The translations under genes were made by a program, and so were the position numbers. From the NCBI GenBank assembly GCA_934045075.1, contig OW203732.1:16523889-16587888 (forward strand): a DNA stretch of 64,000 nt, in the 5' to 3' direction. Below are positions 58,605-64,000 of the stretch, in pieces (positions within the stretch are counted from its first letter, which is position 1; each line of letters opens with the position of its first letter). Source of the stretch: Yponomeuta sedellus. Its lineage: Eukaryota > Arthropoda > Insecta > Lepidoptera > Yponomeutidae. The notes under the pieces were generated by a model that did not search any database, was not told the origin of the DNA, and saw only the letters and a list, made by a program, of their open reading frames with translations.

Positions 58605-61035
58605 TTTCAGTACATTCATTGTCAAATTCTGACATTGTAGCGTCACGAAAAACATGACTCGTGCAGTCATACTAGTTTTCTTCGATGAATATTATTACGT
58701 GAAATAAGAACAAAATGTTAAAACACATTAATTGCACTGAAATAGTCACTGCATCGTAGAGACCATTTTGTACAAAATTAAGTAGAACTTAGCCTTTACT
58801 TTTCATAATATGCAAAATTACAAAGGTTTTCAACGACAACACGCACGAAAATAAAGTGAATAACTTGACAATTAAGCTAAAACTTGACAGATAAAATAGT
58901 AGGTAAAATAATAGGTATTTTTTTACACCAAGTGGCTATAGAGAGATAAGTAGAGAATACAATATGAAATTAAGTTGCAGACGGCGGTCTTATTATTAAA
59001 TTGATCTATTCCAGACAATTTTTGGTAAAAAGGTTTAATAGAATCTGAACTCATTACTATGTTTTCAACTTTTACCCTAAAGTTTGCCTAGAAAGACCAA
59101 ATGACTCAATGAAATTAGCGCTTAGCTCCCGATCTTATCGCGCGTGGCATACTTCAAAGTGGCTTTAAGCATTCTGATAAATTACAGATATTCACAGGTG
59201 ATTACAGGCAGGTTTTAGGTGGTCTAATTATAATCATACACAATGCAACAAAACAATGTTTTTCGTCAAAAGAAATGCATACAAAAATTTATGATGTCCA
59301 CCCGTGTTAATTGGTCGCATTAATCTTGTTGTGTCAAAACGGAGTTTAAACTCAGCTTTTGATGTACTGCTTGATTGGCAGAAAGGTCTGCGAGGGCAAT
59401 AAGCTTTCAACTCCTTTGTGTCTCTATAGAGAGACAAGGCGGCGAGATGTCGTCGCATTAGCCTGTAATGGTCGCAATTTGCGCCAGTTCCATGGCCCAA
59501 CGATGCATGGAAGCCGGGCTATTCCTTTATGATCCACATTCCTTTGTATGAGCAGTGATTTTTATCGGCGCTGATTGCTGATTGCTCTTTATTATGCTTC
59601 GCCAGAGAGTGACGATCCAGCCGTAGGCAGACTGAAGTGGAATGAGAATTGAAGTCGAGAAATATAAGCTACGTATTGAAAAGATATTCAATAGATCCAA
59701 TCTTGCTGGATTAATTGTTTTATTGATTATAATAATACACCTGACTGATAAAAAGTTTCAACCCAGCGTTTTACTGTCAATATGATAATTGATAAGTTTT
59801 TGTGATGTCATATGCTTATTGACACAAGCGTTTGAGCAATTTAATTTAATTCAGTTTTTTCCTGCATTGCAGCAAACCGTTGACATATATTGTAAAATAT
59901 GGTAAGTATTTATTCGTCATAGATCTTATAAACAGTATTTAATTTATAGAAAATATAGATATATTTATAGAAAAAAATACACCCGTGGAAAAACTAAAGA
60001 AATCTCCGTAGACACCATTTTTGTCAAGATGTTTGGTTCGTCTCAAACACCAGTACATTTCTGGCGAAAAACGCAATACTCCTTTGCTATCGTAGTCGGG
60101 CAACAAGGGAATGCACCTTTTTGACAATATAACCCTACCTGTCTAATTTTGAATCACATCAATCTTCGTGCAATAAGCTCGACAGGTGTTCCAATGAATC
60201 CGTCGACCGTAAACGAATGCCATTATTGCTTGCTTCCTATTTATGCACAAAAAGCCAATACTAGTTTTTAAAACCTCCATTAACCCCATATTTCGCTTAC
60301 CAAGCCCATTACACTGGTGCGGCTATATGTGTTTTGTAGAGAAGTGAGATTAGCGATGGTGCGTCTTGTGGGCGTCATACCTATTCTTCATGTTTCATAA
60401 AACTACAACTCGTAGTTTATTATGACAATTCGACGTATGTATTAGTTTTTCTACTTGTTAATCTGTAGCTTAACCCGTTATATAATGTATATCAAATTAT
60501 GTTCATAGTAAATTAAGTATGAATGACTGAAATTCTATGAAGAAATTCTATAAATGAATCTTTTACTAAGTAGGTACCTGGTACTGGCATAATACCAGCG
60601 CTGGAGTAGCTCGCTTCTTCAGCACATGCTGAGTCAGTACCATTTTGCACTTGCCACACCCACCTACAGAAATGATGTCTCATATCTTTCGTTATGATGC
60701 AGGTACATGCCGTACCTTGCATCCTTGCATGTTGGAATGTTAGATTTATTATTATTGTTGTGTAATTGTGTCTACTCTGCCTATGCTGTTTGTTTTTGTA
60801 CTTTTATGAATGTGTGTGGAAGTGTAAATAAATAATTTATCATATCATATCAAATAGGGCAGTTTACTTTTGCCGTCCAGAAATGATAAAAAACGAAAGC
60901 AAACGCCTCACTCACGACGCAACATTGTTCAAGTTTAAGCCAATCTGTGTCACAGTCTGTGACACAAAGACCAACGTCGGCTAAACGTGACTAAATTGAA
61001 GTTTATCAAATATTGCAATTAAATAAACAAAAAAG
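58605..61035. other. Longest unique stretch, no confident gene
   Basis: 2.4 kb without recognised repeats. ORFs of 88, 62 and 69 codons on the minus strand have no domains. 59380-59640 is of mixed composition (GGGCTATTCCTTTATGATCC, CTGATTGCTGATTGCTC) and unassigned. Confidence 0.4.
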
Positions 61036-61049
61036 GGACCTGAAAATTT

Positions 61050-61201
61050 AAAAACCTATTTAGAGGCTAAAAATTTCACCCATGCCGGGATTCGAACCCG
61101 CAACCTCTGGCTATCCGTACCAGCGCTCTACCAATTGAGCCAATGGGCGACTCACGGCATCAGTGAAATTTCGAACCTCTTTACAATATTCTCTGTATTA
61201 C
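61050..61201 (-). mobile_element. SINE-A short copy with 14-bp TSD
   Basis: AAAAACCTATTTAGAGGCTA, head (GGATTCGAACCCGCAACCTC, CTACCAATTGAGCCAATGGG) to ATTCTCTGTATTAC. TSD GGACCTGAAAATTT (61036-61049, 61202-61215). 3' end is the short tail; 5' end at GTAATACAG, the same region as 47824 and 53410. Confidence 0.9.
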
Positions 61202-61215
61202 GGACCTGAAAATTT

Positions 61216-61811
61216 TATTGAATGAAAAATTTAAAAAAATAAAATTATTTATTAGTGTATAGTAAGACATTTCATTGTTATTTATTTTCTGTATTGTTTT
61301 TATGAATATCACGATCAGTAGACACAAATTCATGCTAGTCATGACAATAGTACATATTGATGTCTTATACTTTCAGACATAGATTTATAATTCAAGTGAG
61401 AACTTCCCAGTGTATCTTGGTTTTATTAAGAGTTTTCAGAAGTGAATATTTTTTTGTAGTAAGAAGTGACTGTTTTGCAAATTAAGAAAACCTTGCCTGT
61501 ACACAGTCGCAAATCTAGCTTCCCGACAAAAGACCTATACCGATAATTGGTGAAACTTGTTATGAAATGAAATATCTCTCGCTCTTCATAATGAGTGGAG
61601 TCATAAAATTTATTTTTCACCTCGGATTTGACATAACATTCCGTAACATGATGCGTGAAATTAAATCATAATAGTGAATCATGACTGTTCGTGTAGCTGC
61701 AGATTATTTAGCAGTTAAATTGTGAATTATACGTCACACAAGAAGCAGGTGGTACATTTTATTTTAGTTTTACGTAAAAAGATGAAACAGAAGACCTAAT
61801 TGTGAGTGATA
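61216..61811. other. No recognised feature
   Basis: AT-rich; small ORF on minus strand without motifs. Confidence 0.4.
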
Positions 61812-61930
61812 CCGCAAACTCCTTCGAAATGGCTTCACAAATTTTTATGACTATTTTTTGTAAGTATATAACTGCTGGATTTGAGAATAGGTCTTGGCTT
61901 ATTAATATGGCAAAAGAACATATTCGGAGT
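61812..61930 (+). mobile_element. Helitron-like repeat T, 5'/middle part
   Basis: CGCAAACTCCTTCGAAATGG, CTTCACAAATTTTTATGACT, GAGAATAGGTCTTGGCTTAT, TAATATGGCAAAA; aligns with 41218-41325. Confidence 0.5.
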
Positions 61931-62397
61931 CATCTAGTGAAAAATAAAATAATTGCTGACGATACGCTGAAAACAAGAAAAATAAAAAAAATATTTTGTG
62001 TAAACATTTTATCAACCTGAGTTAAACCAACCTGGATATAATGCAAAGCACCGATCTCTCTGGGAGGAAGAGGTCTGAAGAAGGTTTGGCCACACGTGTG
62101 GACACGAAATATCTTGGACACTCAGATTTCCTCACAATGTTTGCACGGTTAGAGTCATCTCATACGGGAGTAGAGTCAAAGAGTATAGGAGGTTTAATCT
62201 AAAAAAAATACCCATTTCTCCTCAAAATATTGCACAATTTTGTATCCAAATATGATTTTACTAAAGTGCCTCCACAAAATGAAGCGTCAGTCGACTCCTG
62301 AACCTGAGTCCAGGCTCGCATTGCATAAAAGTACAATTCATAGTTTATTGTGACACTCAGACAGTCTTCCTACTTTTTTATCCGTGGATTAATTCAT
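61931..62397. other. Unassigned, with a SINE-D/E trace at 62108-62150
   Basis: ACACTCAGATTTCCTCACAA, TGTTTGCACGGTTAGAGT is an antisense D/E fragment. The preceding CTCTCTGGGAGGAAGAGGTC is unassigned. Confidence 0.4.
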
Positions 62398-62460
62398 CAT
62401 CATCTCATCATCTTCAGGCTATTAGTCCACTGCCAGCAGTCCAGACATGGCCCTCCACGG
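62398..62460 (-). mobile_element. Family F extreme 3' end
   Basis: ATCATCATCTCATCATCTTC, AGGCTATTAGTCCACTGC, CATGGCCCTCC: complement of the F tail with a (GAT)n-type end. Confidence 0.55.
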
Positions 62461-62624
62461 ATGAGTGGAATTTCAATTCAATTCGATTCAATATTTCTTC
62501 ACCACATGTTTTAAGATTACTGCACTACACAAATAATTGTGAATTTTGTATTTTTATTGCACTGAAATAGGTCCCCGACTTGCATTGGAGTTTTGCACTA
62601 TCATCTTAGTTGTTACTATCTAGC

Positions 62625-62705
62625 AACAACTATGGTGGTAGCGCAATCTGGTCCTCCTGGTCTTTGCGTACCCTTCCGAAATACACGTGAGAGTTTATGT
62701 AATGT
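62625..62705. mobile_element. Repeat P fragment
   Basis: ACTATGGTGGTAGCGCAATC, GGTCCTCCTGGTCTTTGCGT, ACACGTGAGAGTTTATGTAA; same end as 17512-17593. Confidence 0.5.
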
Positions 62706-63005
62706 AAATTGACGCTCCGGTGCGCTTTAATTCTGCGCCAGTATGACGAAATTTATACTCCCATTTGAATATTAATAATTTTCCTAATACTGATCTGTAA
62801 AAGAGGTGTAATCGGAAAAGCCCGGGTGAAAGTGGGGAAACGTCTAGTGTCCAGAGGCTAAAATTGTGAACTGCTGCTTATACAGAACTGACTGGACACT
62901 CTTACTTACTAAACAACTAAGCGCGGTATTGTCGAGCTACGGTATTCTGTCATTACTACGTTATATTGCAAAATTCTCCGTGTAATTCTTAATAGTTGTT
63001 ATGTG

Positions 63006-63313
63006 AAAACCTATTTAGAGGCTAATAATTACACCCATGCCGGGATTCGAACCCGCGACCTCTGGCTATTCGTGCCAGCGCTCTTTCCAACTGAGCTAAT
63101 GGCTGCCTGTACGTAATACAGAGAATAGTGTAAAGAGGTTCGAAATTTCACTGATGCCGGTGAGGCGCCCATTAGCTCAGTTGGAAAGAGCGCTGGCACG
63201 GATAGCCAGAGGTCGCGGGTTCGAATCCCGGCATGGGTGGAATTTTTAGCCTCTAAATAGGGTTTTCAAAATTTGTCCTTAGCACGGGTTAGTGCATTAA
63301 AAATAAAAATAGT
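63006..63313. mobile_element. SINE-A inverted compound with intact tRNA-like fold and TSD
   Basis: Left 63006-63104: antisense short tail and head. Then a full sense stretch CTGCCTGTACGTAATACAGA, body, head 63167-63238, TTTTTAGCCTCTAAATAGGG and long tail TTAGTGCATTAAAAATAAAA. TSD ATAGTTGTTATGTG (62992-63005, 63314-63327). The 72-nt head pairs as acceptor 6 of 7, D 4, anticodon 5 and T 4 of 5. Anticodon loop ACGGATA has C at position 33 where tRNAs have U, so it is tRNA-like rather than a tRNA gene. Confidence 0.9.
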
Positions 63314-63369
63314 ATAGTTGTTATGTGGTATGGAGGAGATAATTTTTTTTGTGAGTTTTAGATCTCAAA

Positions 63370-63653
63370 CTTGCAACTAAAACTTCACAAATGTACATAA
63401 CTCAGAAAATAAACTCATTGGTACATGCCCGCACTGCGGATTGAAGCTTGCTCTTGCCATCAAGTTGTCGGTAGCAAGCGGCGCCGCTCACCTTCTGAAG
63501 GAAAACATCGTGAGGAAAACTGGGTGTCTGAGGTGTTCAAATACGCATAAAATTGTCAATCTGCGGTGGGCACGCGTGGTAATTAAGCCCATACTCTGTC
63601 TCTGAGAGAAAACCTGTGCCCTGCAGTAGGAAGTTTATAGGTTTAATAAAAAA
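63370..63653. mobile_element. SINE-E with 5' inversion and TSD (twin priming)
   Basis: 63370-63475 is the 5' half antisense (ACTTCACAAATGTACATAAC, CATTGGTACATGCCCGCACT); 63476-63653 is the 3' half sense (GAAGGAAAACATCGTGAGGA, GCGGTGGGCACGCGTGGTAA, CTCTGAGAGAAAACCTGTGC). The halves meet at adjacent family positions. TSD AGATCTCAAA (63360-63369, 63654-63663). Confidence 0.9.
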
Positions 63654-63689
63654 AGATCTCAAAATATCAATATCATGGTTGATGGAGGA

Positions 63690-63985
63690 AGCGACCTTGC
63701 ATTTATCACTCAATAAAGATTAAGTTTGGATGCAAATAAGAGGAACGAACTCACATCAATTTTATTGACATAAAACATTTGGCGATCTCAGAGATAATTT
63801 TACGAGTACGAGTATACCTCCATATTATATTCTTTTAAATGCACTAACCCGTGCTTATGACAATTTCAAAACCCATTTAGAGGCTAAAAATTCCACTCAT
63901 GCCGGGAGTCGATCCCGCGACCTTCGGCTAACCGTGCCAGCGCTTTCCCAACTGAGCTAATGGGCGACTAACCGGCATCAATGAA
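63690..63985 (-). mobile_element. SINE-A with extra 3' sequence, flanked by 15-bp repeats
   Basis: 63831-63985 is antisense SINE-A (AAATGCACTAACCCGTGCTT, ACCCATTTAGAGGCTAAAAA, GGGAGTCGATCCCGCGACCT). 63690-63830 is non-SINE. ATGGTTGATGGAGGA at 63675-63689 is repeated at 63986-64000, the window edge, suggesting that both parts inserted together. The tail extension would be a 3' transduction. Confidence 0.6.
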
Positions 63986-64000
63986 ATGGTTGATGGAGGA

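Noticed and set aside
63167..63238. Functional tRNA gene
   Set aside because: Position 33 is C instead of U, and the sequence is one of many copies embedded in a SINE with TSD.

Overview
The window reads as intergenic or deep intronic DNA of a moth or butterfly (Lepidoptera). It is AT-rich, has no open reading frame above about 140 codons, and carries no rRNA, no CRISPR array and no bacterial-style gene order. Nearly everything recognisable is a small transposable element: tRNA-derived SINEs, a 5S-rRNA-derived SINE, 3' ends of non-LTR retrotransposons, Helitron-like units with CTAG ends, MITEs and fold-back elements. I recognise the lepidopteran type from sequence style (head boxes, internal motifs, 3' tails); family names such as SINE-A are labels for this answer, not database names.

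Main families. SINE-A (16 or more insertions) holds a complete 72-nt tRNA-like cloverleaf, a pol III style TTTTT stop 3' of it, and a longer tail ending in GTGCATTAAAAATAAAAATA; it occurs as monomers, head-to-tail dimers and inverted compounds, many with clear target-site duplications (TSDs). SINE-B, SINE-C and SINE-D/E are other tRNA-headed SINEs. SINE-G resembles the 5S rRNA internal promoter. F, K and two further fragments are C-terminal remnants of non-LTR ORF2 reverse transcriptases. H and T are Helitron-like. Q (305 bp) and R (TA target) are MITEs.

Layout. 1-12.3 kb is SINE-dense, with the most complex SINE-A insertions at 6.4-8.4 kb. 12.7-18.9 kb holds palindromic and fold-back repeats, a SINE-A head-to-tail dimer and a 421-bp fold-back with a GC-rich loop. 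22-25 kb has MITEs R and Q. 26.4-29.2 kb is an apparently identical 1,379-bp tandem duplication with one breakpoint inside a SINE-A insertion. 29.7-38.3 kb mixes hairpins, SINEs and an RT pseudogene. 38.4-38.7 kb has the only plausible coding exon, a signal-peptide-like 39 codons on the minus strand between good splice signals. 40-54 kb is again SINE-rich, ending in a four-unit 194-bp Helitron-like array at 54.1-54.9 kb. 55-61 kb is mostly unique sequence with no recognised gene. 61-64 kb carries SINE-A inserts, a textbook 5'-inverted SINE-E and a possible 3' transduction at the window edge.

The strongest overall theme is inverted (fold-back) structure in unrelated families. Much of it fits target-primed reverse transcription with 5' inversion (twin priming); for SINE-A I infer that the templates were multimeric transcripts and that an internal U-run served as the second priming site. 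No complete protein gene, functional tRNA gene or intact autonomous transposon is supported.
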